Shown here one piece after another: positions 48,756 to 64,000 of a stretch of DNA of 64,000 bases (the first letter of the stretch is position 1; each line of letters begins with the position of its first letter). The notes beneath the pieces were generated by a model. That model made no database searches, had not been told where the DNA came from, and was given only the letters and a program-made list of their open reading frames with translations. Both the position numbers and the translations under genes were made by a program. The stretch is from Cunninghamella blakesleeana (lineage: Eukaryota > Mucoromycota > Mucoromycetes > Mucorales > Cunninghamellaceae): positions 2,356,001 to 2,420,000 of the forward strand of contig JAFCIZ010000007.1 in the NCBI GenBank assembly GCA_017871115.1, read 5' to 3'.

Positions 48756-49737
48756 TAATACAAATATGTAACTTGACTTTAAATTAAATTTCATTTTATT
48801 TTATTTTTTTCCCTTCCCCTCCCCTCCTTTCCCTTTTCTTTTCTTTTTACCTGGGCCTATTCCAAGAACTGTACGTGACCCAGCAGCAATTTGTGTTCTA
48901 CCAGCATCACAAATGCTTTGGGCGGTTATATTTAAGCTTAATGCCACAGCTTGTAATTCAAGTCTATTTAAACATTAATAGTATTAATAACAATTATTTA
49001 TATTAAACTATATAATTATGTATACACTCTTCTAAATTATATTGATCACATATATATAAATATTTATATTACAGTTGTTCTTCGCTAACTGCTTTTAAAG
49101 CTACTTTTGCTTGACCTGAACGTTCCCAGCGTCTTAAAACCTATTAAATAAAAATAATAAGTATGGTAATCCATTCAGTTACCTTTTTATTTCTATACCA
49201 TTTTTTAATCACGTATAATCCTGTAAACTATTTACCTCTGGATTGGTTTTTTGAATAGCTTTATAACATGATAAAGTAGCATGACCACACTATTTAAAAA
49301 AAAAGGGGGGGTATATAAATAATAACCCGATAAAATAGAGCGTTTTTACCATATCAAATATATATGTATAGCCAATTACCTGGGCTGCTATTTTTCCTTT
49401 GGTCATACCAAGATCAGTTCTTACAACGAGTACCATTTTGTAGTCTTTATATTTATTAGCATCGATAGTTCCTTGAGGTAAATCGTCAAGTTCATCGTAG
49501 TCTTCATCGCTTCCTATTACTTGTTCTTCTGTCGTGTTTTTCTATGTTTTTATATATTAAAAAAAAAAGCCATTACTATATTGTCTTATCCTTGTACACA
49601 AAATCTTTATATTTATGTTTAATTATACAAAATCAACATACAGTAAGTTGTCTACCAATAAAGATACCAGTTAAAAGGGAAAGAATGGTAGTAGCAGTAA
49701 GTTCAACCAATCCAAAAGATTCAGGAATCTTGGTCAT
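48646..49737 (-). CDS. PTH2: Peptidyl-tRNA hydrolase 2 (Pth2/Bit1)
   Basis: Six exons: 49737-49642, 49541-49380, 49289-49236, 49140-49073, 48963-48851, 48695-48646, giving 180 residues. A hydrophobic N-terminal segment (about residues 12-29) anchors the protein to a membrane, probably the outer mitochondrial membrane as in other eukaryotes. The catalytic domain shows KMVLVVRTDLGMTKGKIAAQ, CGHATLSCYK, and DAGRTQIAAGSRTVLGIGP, all family signatures. The enzyme releases peptides from peptidyl-tRNA. An acidic linker (DEDYDELDD) separates anchor and domain. Divergent partner: a CorA-type transporter, 332 nt away. Confidence 0.95.
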
Positions 49738-50069
49738 ATTCTATTATTTACTTGCTACAAAAAAAAACAAAAGTGAAGAAAAAAAATTTAAAGTTCAGGA
49801 AAAAAAAAGTATTTAGTCTCAGGCCAAAAAAATTTCCTTTTTAAAACTTTTAATGTAAAAAAAGAGAATACATATTGTATTTTCATAAAATCTCTTCAAA
49901 TAACAAAATATTAGTTGTAATATATAAATAGGATTTTTTTTATCAAAAAAAGTAATCACTTTTTTAAAACACCGCCATTTTATTTTAAAAGATAAAATTT
50001 TTTTTCCTTTTTCTTTTCTTTTTTTTTTCAACTCATGTTTGCAAAAGTACTTCATTTCAGTTTACCATA
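49738..50069. promoter_or_regulatory. Shared divergent promoter PTH2 / CorA-type transporter
   Basis: 332 nt between start codons. AT-rich except CCGCC at 49972-49976 in the context ACCGCCATTTT, whose reverse complement AAAATGGCGGT resembles the animal YY1 site. Pyrimidine tract at about 50000-50030 ahead of the transporter start. Role by position. Confidence 0.45.
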
Positions 50070-52063
50070 ATGGAGGGCGAATACAGCACTTCCGATTCAC
50101 CTGACCATTTAGTCAAAAATGCCAATCCAAGAACCTGTATGATAAGTGTTGATTCACTAGAACCAGAACCTAACACTCAAAGTGAAGGCGCTTCAGATAC
50201 TGAGTCTCATCAGGTAGAAATGGATGTTTGTTATCCTCTTTTAACCAATCAATTAATTTCAGCTCAATCTACTATTGATAAAGATATTTTAAATAATTAT
50301 GTATTATCTGAAGAAGACAACACACTTACAACCGATCGTCATTCAGCAAGGCTAGATGATTTATTAGAAACCAATCCAGAGAAATATTCTCGTCGCTATA
50401 GCTTTTTTGGTGATAGTATTCAGGTAAATAGAGGAATATTTTAATAGCAATATAAAGCATATTAATAATAATAAAAAGAAAAATTATTACACCTTTATCA
50501 ATAAATAAATAATCATATATTTAGATATTGACTTGCTCTATTTACTATAATTTATATTTTATTTATTCTTTTTTTTAGGATCCTTATAAAGTAAAAGAAA
50601 ATGTAGACAGATACACCTATTATGAACCTTCTACTGGATCTATAAAAAGTACATCATTAAAAGAGTTATTATCAAAAACCGTTTATCCGGAAGAAACTGT
50701 ATCGACGCTCTTACTAAAATCAAAATGTTGGTGGATAGATGTTCTTGCTCCAACTGATCAAGAAATGCGCATTATTAGTAAGGTATTATTATTGTTAGAA
50801 TTCTTTTAAAAAATAATACAAAAAAAAATATACTTGCAATATATCAGGATGGTAAACTATTTATTAATCTTGTTACCTTAAACGTTTTACATATCTAAAT
50901 ATGGTAATAGATTTTTGGCATTCATCCTTTAACTACAGAGGATATCCAAGCTCAAGAGGCTAGAGAAAAATGTGAAATCTTTCAAAATTATATGTTTGTC
51001 AGTTTTAGAAGTTTTAATAATGATTATTCAAGTCAAGATTATTTGGAAGCTTGTAATTTTTATATCGTTGTATTTAAAGAAGGTGTACTTACGGTATGTA
51101 TATATAATTTTTTAGATCTAAGAAATCAAATAAAAATAACCTTTTATTTAAACTTTATTTTTTATTTTTTACCTTTTCTTACATTTTATTTGATTTATAT
51201 AATTGTTTAGTTTCGATTTCAACCATTACCACACCCTCATAATGTTCGAAAACGAATCCATCAACTGCGAGATTTTATTAATATTACACCAGAATGGATT
51301 AATTACGCACTGATTGATAATATAACAGATAGCTTTGCACCTTTGATCCAACATACAGAATTAGAAGTCGATTCAATTGATGATTTGGTATTAGTTCTAA
51401 ATGGATCTGAACAAACTGATATGCTTCGGAGAATTGGAAGTTGTCGGAAAATTGTCATGCAATTGTTACGATTATTAGGTCCAAAAGCAGATGTGGTTCG
51501 AAGTTTAATGAAAAGATATGAAGATAAAACAAAAGAAATAGAAATCCTTAATAGACGGCGACAAAGAACAGCAGCTAATCATACTCAAAGTAACATTGAT
51601 TTAAGTGAAAACAAATCAAACCATGAAATTGTACTTTTCTTAGGCGATATTCAAGGTAAAAAATGAAGAGTTATAGTTTTTATTATGAGCGTATTATTGA
51701 TTTACCAGCTTATATCCCTATTTTTATTATTATTTTATATTATATATAGACCATATTCAAACCATGTTACAAAACGTTAGTCATTTTGATCTTGTTCTAG
51801 GTCGTGCTCATCGTAATTACTTAGGGCAAATATCCATTGAATTATCTCAATCTGGTAATAGTACAAACGAAGTGATCAATCGATTAACCTTTCTTGCCAC
51901 TACGGTCATACCTTTAAATGTAGTAGCTGGTATATTTGGTATGAATGTACATGTTCCTGGACAAGACATAAAAGATTTGACGTGGTTCTTTTGGATTGTT
52001 TGTACTATGATTTTATATGTAGTTGCTATGATTGCCTTTGGTAAACATGCTCGTTTTTTGTAA
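50070..52063 (+). CDS. CorA-type magnesium transporter (Alr1/Mnr2-like)
   Basis: Five exons: 50070-50423, 50579-50782, 50911-51093, 51211-51655, 51750-52063, giving 499 residues. A polar, Ser/Glu-rich N-terminal domain of about 150 residues precedes the CorA core (WWIDVLAPTDQEM, then GIHPLTTEDI). Long helices follow, and the pore signature GMN is at 459-461 in IFGMNVHVPG, at the end of the first of two closing transmembrane segments. Such transporters are pentamers that carry magnesium across the plasma or vacuolar membrane. The protein ends about 10 residues after the second membrane helix, without the C-terminal extension of yeast Alr1. Membrane location is inferred from the family. Confidence 0.93.
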
Positions 52064-52209
52064 TATATAATTAGATTGTAATTTTTTTTTATCCTTTTTG
52101 AAACTCCGTATAATATTTTTTTGGATTTGATATTTTTTCAAATTTTTTTTTCTTCACTTTTCTCTTTTTTATTATTATTTTTTAAAAAAATAAACTTCAA
52201 TTAAATAAA

Positions 52210-54175
52210 ATGAGTCAACCATTAAGAGGTTCTCGTGCCGTATTTGGTATGATATAATATAAATAGATAGATATAATTGTATATGAATATATATTAAATA
52301 AAGTGAAGCTATTTTTTTTAATGGTTAACAAAGAAAAAATTTTATTATTATAGTTGGTAATATTCCATTTGAATATACAGAGGAGCAATTAATAGACGTT
52401 TTTAAAGAAGTTGGACCTGTTGCAAGTTTTAGGTATTATTATTATTATCATCATTTATATCCTTTTTTTCCTATGTTTATAAATCAAACATGTATACCCT
52501 ATTTATATTAATATAATATTAACATTTTTATTTTTTCGCGTTTTATTTATTTAATAGATTATTATTTGATCGAGATTCTGGAAGACCAAAAGGATACGGA
52601 TTTTGTGAATACTATGGTATGTATTAGAGAAGGATAAATAAAAATGAAATGAAATGAAAAATTAAAAAATGTATTATTTTGAACTTAATATTCAACGCCT
52701 ACCTTTACAATATGTGTATATGTTCATGTAGACGCAGAAACAGCTGCTAGTGCAGTCCGTAATTTAAACGATTATGAAATTGGTGGTCGCCAGTTAAGAG
52801 TAGATTATGCTTCTATGGATGATAGTCATAGAACAACACCACATCCAGCTCCTCAAACTAACCAATTCCCTCCACAGCCTCCTATTCAAGTAAAAAAATA
52901 AAAATAAAAATAAAAAATCGAAAAGAGGGATATAAAATAGATAAATAACATATATAAATATATGAATCATTTTAAAAACAATATTCTTATCAAGCATTAT
53001 CATTTTTTATTTCTCTTTTTTTTTTTTTTTTGCTTTTTTGTTTTTCTGACTTATTAGGCACATACACCTGTCAGTCATCCCCCTCCTATGCAACGACCAC
53101 CTCCACCAACTTCTTCTCATGATGATATCAATAAAGTCTTATCCTCAATGAGTTCACATGATTTACTTACTTTAATGAGGCAAATGAAGGTATAAGCTAT
53201 TTAATTATATAAATAGATCATTTGGAAATAAGTAAAATCGTTTAATTCTATATATTATTATTTTTTAAAATTTAAAATAGCAATTATCTTTAGAACGTCC
53301 TGAATATGCAAGAGAATTTCTTTCTGGTAACCCACAAGTTGCATATGCTTTATTCCAAGCTATGGTAATGATGAATCTAGTTGATCCTAGTCTTATTGCG
53401 GTAAGTAATAATATATTTAAATAACTGATTACAAATAAAAAAGTACGTACAAAAGGTTCATATAAAAATAAGTTTGGTTTTATTTATTCACTTTATCTCA
53501 TTTGATTTATTTTTATTAAAAAAACTGTAGCGACTAATGTCTTCTTTACCAGCACCACAACAACAACAACAAAAACAACCACCACCACCCATGATGCAAC
53601 AGCAAATGGCACCTCCACCTATGGGACAGTCAATGAATCAACCAATGAATCAACCAATGAATCAACCAATGAATCAACCAATGAATCAACCAATGGGACC
53701 ACCTATGAACCAGCCTATGCAACCACCTATGAACCAACCTATGAACCAACCTATGGGACAGCCTATGCCTCCTATGGGTCAACCAATGAATCAACCGCTT
53801 ATGCAAGGCAATCCTCAAGGTAATATATACCATAATTACTATCATTATCATTAAATATAAAGTAAATATAAAAAAAGTAGGAAAAAATATATATTTTAAT
53901 GTTACATTTTCTTTTTTTAAATAAATAAATAAATAGATTCTGCTGCTGAACAACAAAAGGCATTATTAATGCAAGTATTACAATTAACTGAAGAACAGAT
54001 AAATAATCTTCCTCCCGAACATCGCGATCAAGTACGACAACTTGTAAGTCAATATGGATGAAGAATAAAATAAAATAAAGTTAAAGTAGCCCTATTTATT
54101 AACAATTACTTATTATTATTACTACTATTTAAATATAATTAGAGAGCACAATTAACCATGCAGCAACAATCCTAG
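52210..54175 (+). CDS. RNA15: Cleavage stimulation factor 64 kDa / Rna15 mRNA 3'-end processing protein
   Basis: Nine exons: 52210-52246, 52354-52432, 52558-52616, 52732-52889, 53058-53189, 53281-53400, 53531-53819, 53937-54043, 54143-54175, giving 337 residues. The N-terminal RRM shows RNP2 (VFVGNIP) and RNP1 (KGYGFCEY). A Pro-rich linker leads to the hinge domain (DLLTLMRQMKQL...REFL...QVAYALFQAMVMMNLVD). A Met/Asn/Gln/Pro repeat region follows, then the C-terminal domain (QVLQLTEEQINNLPPEHRDQ), which in the family binds Pcf11. The protein selects U/GU-rich downstream elements for cleavage and polyadenylation. Its 3' end faces SND2 across only 89 nt. Confidence 0.96.
53627..53785 (+). repeat. 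Coding MNQP tandem repeat in RNA15
   Basis: A 12-nt unit (ATGAATCAACCA and synonymous or near variants) repeated about 13 times, encoding MNQP with occasional MGPP, MQPP and MPP units. The first five copies are nearly identical in DNA, implying recent expansion. Length is always a multiple of three. Confidence 0.9.
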
Positions 54176-54264
54176 ACAACTATATATATATCTTTTTTTT
54201 ATATTTTTTTTTTATCTTCTCCTTTAATATACACATATTAACATATATATATTGTAAATTCTAT

Positions 54265-55276
54265 TTATCGTACATATTTCGTTTTTCCACCTCTTTTTTC
54301 CATCTTTTGTTGACGTTTGGACTTGCCAGAATTATCAGATTGATCAACTAAATTATTTCCACCTCCACTTCCAAGATAAGATAATACAAATGGTAGACCT
54401 TTATATAATGCATATCCAGGAATCTAATTATATTAATTACAGTTATTATATTTTAATAAAATAATAATAATATCAATATTGCAATTCATTTCTATTTTTC
54501 ATATATATACATATAAGCACTTTTTATTTTTATTTTTACCACAAGATAAGTGAACCAAAATTTATCAGAAATAAAAGCAGTTGTTATGGATACAAACCAA
54601 GTGATATAAATGATATCGAACATGTAACTATTTAAATATAAATAGACAAATGATAGTTATAATAAATTAGTGATTATCTTTAATAAAAATATTATTATTA
54701 ATACCCATATTGTTATTTTTATTACGCTGTTAATCCTTCAGCATTTAAATCATCACCACTTGATCTTAATGAACCATCAGGTAAATAACTTGGTGTACCA
54801 GAAGATTTAAGGACATTATATAGAACAAAGGAGAATCCAGTAGTAATAATATAAAGGATACCATGTTTTAAACTGAAACTACCCCAATAATAACCAACGC
54901 GCCAAAGAATATAGATAGCCTAATAATAATAATAATAAATATATACAAATAAAAATAAAAATAATAAAGAGTATTAATAAACCGGTTATTATCTTTTTAA
55001 AAATAGAATAATATATACAATAATTAATAGCAAATTTACGTTGACTATAAGGAATCCTTTTTGAAGATTGGCTAATATTTTTATATTAGATGCTGCTGTC
55101 TTTTTTGCTGAAGCGTTAGCCTATACATTTTATTGTAAGTAGGGCATGCAATTTTAAAAAGAGAATGAATGAATAAAAGAAATGATAATATTTAATAATA
55201 CCTATCTATTTTTTATTTATTTATTAAATATTAATTTAATGTATAATAATCGTTTATTATTTTTATGCTGTACCAT
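54265..55276 (-). CDS. SND2: Snd2 / TMEM208, SRP-independent ER targeting protein
   Basis: Five exons: 55276-55274, 55120-55040, 54919-54726, 54627-54540, 54423-54265, giving 174 residues, the family length. The sequence MANASAKKTAASN is typical of fungal Snd2. Transmembrane segments are at about residues 23-40, 48-68, 96-118 and 123-140 (YMFDIIYITWFVS, GYALYKGLPFVLSYL among them), and the tail is basic, ending GGKTKYVR. The family works in the SND route that targets proteins to the ER without SRP. The first coding exon is just the ATG followed directly by a GTACAG donor. I chose it because the next exon has an in-frame stop immediately upstream and no other ATG connects in phase. Confidence 0.88.
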
Positions 55277-57659
55277 ATTGATGAAAGAAAAAATAAAAAG
55301 CAAGGGAAAGTATTGAAAAATTTGTTCATTTTTTTTATTTTAAACAAAGATTAATTTAACCACCGCCATAATTTTTTACTTTTTGTAGAATTTACTTTTT
55401 GCTTTTTTTTTTTATATGCGTATGAGTAAAAAAAGTCTAGATCGTCTATCATCTTTTTTTTTTTATTTTTTATGTCTCTAGTATGTTTTTTCAAATTAAC
55501 TGGAACATTTATATATATATATATAAGATAGAAAAAGGCAATTAAATAAACTTTTTAAGCAATATTATTCGATAAATAAAAATAAATAAATTTCTTTTTT
55601 TTTTGTTTTGAGGATTACTCAGGCATATTGTAAAATCTTTTTATTACGCGCTAACTTTTTTTTAATGTTCTTACTACCTAAGGTTGAAAAGGTTGACCAA
55701 TTTTTATCTCATCTCTTCTTTTATATATTAATAAATACAAATAAAAATTTTTAATTCACATTTAATAAAATAACATTTTTTAAAATTGATTCACAGTTAA
55801 CCTAGTCGTTGTATAAAATTTGAATTACTTATATATGTGATTATGTTAACAGAGTATTAACAACTCAAATCAAATTATCATTATTTATAAAGCTAGTTAA
55901 TGTTTAGCATAGATATGAGTTATAAATTTACTTGAAAAATATTTATGATCAAATGAAATTTGGTCTATACCTTAAGCTTGATTATTTTAAAAAAATTGGT
56001 AAAATTTCAAATCAATTGATACACTATTTATTTATAAATTTTGATATATGTTTTGTTTGGATGTTAATTTTTAAATTATTCGAAAATTATTCTTTACCAT
56101 AATATGAAAATTTCTCTACAAACGGAGAGTAGAGGCTGCAATTTATCTATTAAAATTTTGAGTCAATTTCCCTATTATAAAAGTGATAAAAAAATGCATA
56201 TCATGAAGATGGACTTCTAAATAAACCGGTCAACATTTAAGATCATCGTATTAAAATTAGCCAACATTTAGGATATAAATATATTAAAAATATACTAAAT
56301 TTTGAATCCAATTAGCTCATTATTGATGAAGTTAGTAGTTTTCTATCTTGAACGTTAATCTTTTCAAACATTTCAACTTTTAAAAAATAAGAAAATATTT
56401 TTTTTATATGATTATGCAGCTAATTATTTATTTATTTTAAAAAAAAGTAATGAATAAATGTACGTATTTCTAATTCATAAATAACTTTATTATTTTAAGA
56501 ATATCATTCTATTTAGTTGAAAAATAAATGATAAAATCAATAGGTAATAAAAAAATTTAAACAATATTATCTTTAATATGAATATTTTTTCATATTACTT
56601 ATTTCTGTAGTAATTAAAGAAGAAAAAAAGGTTTTTTAGTATTCAAATCTCTAAACTCTATCGAATTGAAATAAAATGAAACCACTAAATAAAGAGGCCC
56701 GATTGACCTTATACAATTTTATATATAATGGCTATATTATTCGGATCCAAAAAGGTAAAACTCTATATTATATCAAGTATCTTTGAAGAAATTACAGAGG
56801 GTGAAGAAAGGAAGAAAAAAGAGAAGCTTTATATACTTTTCGAAAAATAAAAAAAATTGAACAATTTTTTTTGCTCTAATAAATTTTTTTTTACAATTTT
56901 TTTTTTTTTACAATTTCAATTTGTCTTTCTAATCATTTGTTGCTTCTCTAAAATAAACATCATTATGGTGATATCACTAAACTGTTATACTTTAAGGTAG
57001 TAGGTTAATATTTCATGGCAACATAGAGATACTTAATTAAGTTGGAGTATTTTATTTTTTGAAAATTACTCCATAGAGTTCTTATCTAAACATTTTTTAT
57101 AGCCTGCCTGCAATTTCTTTATATTTTTAAAAAGAAACTGGACGTTTTTTACTCTTTTATATGTCCAGATTATATTTACTATATATGTATTTCTTTAAAA
57201 AATATAATTAGTTTTTATTTTTTATATATAAAATAGTAAAGCAGTGTGTATACAATTATACCCACTTTTTTTTAATGATAAATAAAGAAAATGGTAACTT
57301 TCAATTAGGATTTCCTTTTTTCCTTTTTAGTTACTCCGTTATGTATGATATCATCATCCATGTAAAATATAATACAGCTATAATTCTATAAATAAATATA
57401 TGATCGTTATGTAATGTGTATATATTACCTTAAATAGGACACTATAAAAATTTAGTATATCATGACAATAACTATTGCCTACTTGTAATCGAGTAAAAAT
57501 TAAACAAATTTTTTTTGATCAGCTGAGTATAAAACTAAAAAATTAAAAAAATTGGTCGCGTTGGATTCTTTTCCTTTGTTCTTTAATTTTTCTTTTTTTT
57601 ATTTGTCCTTGCCTTCACTCATTATTATTATTTTTAAATAAAATTAACTATATTATATC
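55277..57659. other. Long gene-free intergenic region
   Basis: About 2.4 kb, the longest gene-free stretch here. It holds CCGCC at 55363-55367 (ACCGCCATAATTTT) near the SND2 start, many short poly-T/poly-A tracts, and a small open frame at 56676-56786 (+) encoding 36 residues (starts MKPLNKEARLTLYNFIYNGY). That small frame loosely resembles the first helix of transposase-type helix-turn-helix domains but is too short to call. I see no terminal inverted repeats, tRNA or other element. The last 100 nt are pyrimidine-rich and probably the SRO7 promoter. Confidence 0.5.
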
Positions 57660-62425
<4,766 letters not shown>

Positions 62426-62839
62426 TTTTTATAAAAAATAGCAATAATCTATATACATATATTTGTAAACTAATAATAAGAATATTAATCTACATTATAC
62501 CTGTCATAAACTATTTATTAAAGAATTACTAACAAAATATAAATATGAATATAAATAAATAAATAATGCATCATGTTTGAAAATCACACGTATATATATA
62601 AGTAGAGTCACATGAAATATAAACTATTATGTAACTCGTTATAATAGGCATACTGTTTATTTTCTGTCAAAATCAGGTTTTAAAAAAAAAATAAACGGTA
62701 ATCTCTTATATATATAATAAATAATAAAGAAAAAGAAAAATATCTTAGATGGATGAAGATCATAAGTAGTTTTATTTATTAAAAAGTAAATAGAATAAAG
62801 TAAAATAAAAATAAAAAAGGATATAGTAAGTTCTATTTT
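62426..62839. other. Intergenic 3'-3' spacer
   Basis: 414 nt between the convergent SRO7 and endocytic-scaffold genes. AATAAA-type signals on both strands; no gene seen. Confidence 0.55.
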
Positions 62840-64000
62840 TTAAAGAAAGGCATCAGCAAAGGAGATGGGTTTTTCTTGTTGTTGGGAAGAGGGTTGATTT
62901 GTATTTGATGAAACACCAAACAATTGATCGAAATCAGTATTGTTTTGCTTTTGATTATTGCTATTATTGTTATTATTAGTTAATGGTGATGTTGATATAT
63001 CAGGAGAGTTGGTATTACTAAATATAGATGTTAAATCGTCTTTCAAAGAGGAAGATGTATTAGGAGATGATATAGTATTAGAACCACTTTCAAATAAAGA
63101 TAAATCAAATCCATATTTTGATTTATTTTTATTATTATCTGTGGTACCAAAAAGAGATGATCCTGCCCCTGTTGATTTTGCTTGTTGTTGTTGTAGGGTA
63201 GGTGACTTAATAATAGAAGAGGATGAAGGAGGGGGAGGGGAGGAAGGTACATTTTTTGGTGAAGTAACTGTATCTGATGATGATGATGGAGGGGGATGAT
63301 TGGTATTAAAATCATGTTCCATTGTACTTAAATCAGGGAATTTTGCTTCTACTTCACTAATATCCACATTAGGAGTGGATACACGACGAATATCAGATTC
63401 ATGCTTTAATTTATTTAATGAAGGAGATGTATTAGCAAGTGCCTTTTTTTGTTGAACAATAGCAAATGGATCAATTGTAGCTACATTATTATTATTGATA
63501 TTCGTTTTTGTTGCATTAGTGGTGGTATTATGAGATGATGTAGTAGAAAGTGTTGGTGAAGAAACATCTTGAACTTTTGCAAAAAGATCATGATCTGATA
63601 TTGGAGTAGAAAGTGCAAATAAACTGTTTGGGTCATTTATTGAAGGAGAAGCAGTTGGTATAGATGGGCTGGTGATAGCCGATTTTGATAAGAAAGGTGA
63701 TGATGTAGCTGATACATTAGTGTTTATATTTCCCGAAAAAGATGATGATGATGACACACGTTTCTTTTCTAAATCATTTATTTCATTTTCTAATTCCTTT
63801 GATTCTTGACGATGATGATCAATACGTTGTTGGAAATGTTTACTTTCTTGTTTATAAGTTTGTAGGTCACGTGTAAGGGTCTCCTTTTTCATTTGTTGAT
63901 TTTTTATATGCTGTTCTAATTCTTCTACCGTACGTTTTAATGACTCTAAATGTTGTTTTTCCTTCTCAATACTTTCTTCTAATACTTTAACGGAATTATC
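62840..64000 (-). CDS. 3' part of an Ede1/Eps15-like endocytic scaffold (runs off the window)
   Basis: One open exon runs uninterrupted from the window edge to the stop at 62840, giving 387 visible residues. It begins with a coiled coil (about the first 80 residues; KQHLESLKRTVEELEQ, ESKELENEINDLEKK). The rest is disordered Ser/Pro/Asn-rich sequence with short endocytic-type peptides: DPFAIVQQ (a DPF clathrin-adaptor-binding motif), several SLF/DLSLF and FDQLFG elements, and a final SFADAF. This architecture is what follows the EH domains in Ede1, Pan1 or Eps15. The EH domains themselves would lie to the right, so the exact family is inferred. The ATG at 63892 is internal, since the frame stays open upstream. 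Confidence 0.6.
   Translation of the reverse strand, partial: DNSVKVLEESIEKEKQHLESLKRTVEELEQHIKNQQMKKETLTRDLQTYKQESKHFQQRIDHHRQESKELENEINDLEKKRVSSSSSFSGNINTNVSATSSPFLSKSAITSPSIPTASPSINDPNSLFALSTPISDHDLFAKVQDVSSPTLSTTSSHNTTTNATKTNINNNNVATIDPFAIVQQKKALANTSPSLNKLKHESDIRRVSTPNVDISEVEAKFPDLSTMEHDFNTNHPPPSSSSDTVTSPKNVPSSPPPPSSSSIIKSPTLQQQQAKSTGAGSSLFGTTDNNKNKSKYGFDLSLFESGSNTISSPNTSSSLKDDLTSIFSNTNSPDISTSPLTNNNNNSNNQKQNNTDFDQLFGVSSNTNQPSSQQQEKPISFADAFL

Noticed and set aside
56296..56345. Possible dispersed repeat sharing ATCCAATTxGCTCA with 37155-37168
   Set aside because: Similarity extends over only about 14 nt and could be chance; no larger shared unit was seen.

Overview
The window is nuclear DNA from an intron-rich, very AT-rich fungus, most likely an early-diverging one such as Mucoromycota/Mucorales. 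Reasons: every gene is a single-copy eukaryotic housekeeping or accessory gene; introns are short (about 50-200 nt), with GTAAGT/GTAATA-type donors and TAG/AAG acceptors; the chaperone ends in HDEL; several proteins have the fungal form of their family (Med5, Lhs1, Chm7, Rna15, Snd2); and two (BORCS5-like, DGCR6-like) are families best known from animals. I see no rRNA, tRNA, CRISPR, virus or intact transposon.

I built 23 gene models by hand from splice sites and reading phase: 21 complete and 2 cut by the window edges. All 21 complete models close in frame without a frameshift, which is internal evidence for the exon boundaries.

Layout: 1-283 (-) start of a possible PC4/Sub1 coactivator. 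1891-4068 (+) cytochrome P450, convergent with 4794-8400 (-) long-chain acyl-CoA synthetase. 8610-14147 (+) Mediator Med5. 14888-16427 (-) adhesin-like membrane protein, 16741-17795 (-) nitrilase-superfamily amidohydrolase, 18042-19729 (-) BORCS5-like protein. 19991-21382 (+) THO subunit 7 and 21882-22864 (+) sulfotransferase-like protein. 23258-28457 (-) exportin Crm1. 29246-30097 (+) bHLH factor and 30552-32455 (+) ESCRT-III Chm7. 33112-37039 (-) ER chaperone Lhs1. 37304-39198 (+) TFIIH Tfb4 and 39582-40635 (+) Sec62. 40857-41946 (-) DGCR6-like, 42382-48289 (-) a giant glycogenin, 48646-49737 (-) peptidyl-tRNA hydrolase 2. 50070-52063 (+) CorA-type Mg transporter and 52210-54175 (+) CstF64/Rna15. 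54265-55276 (-) Snd2/TMEM208. 55277-57659 gene-free. 57660-62425 (+) Sro7/tomosyn-like exocytosis regulator. 62840-64000 (-) 3' end of an Ede1/Eps15-like endocytic scaffold.

The genes are not one pathway. Loose themes are mRNA biogenesis and export (Med5, THOC7, Tfb4, Rna15, Crm1), ER targeting and folding (Lhs1, Sec62, Snd2), and membrane traffic (Chm7, BORCS5-like, Sro7, Ede1-like). Most neighbours are divergent pairs sharing 200-330 nt promoters or convergent pairs with short 3' gaps. The most unusual items are the 1780-residue glycogenin, the BORCS5-like and DGCR6-like genes, the 7- and 8-nt micro-exons in the acyl-CoA synthetase, the 3-nt first coding exon of SND2, an in-frame 99-nt intron in SRO7, and a GC-rich CCGC/CCGCC motif recurring in otherwise AT-rich promoters.
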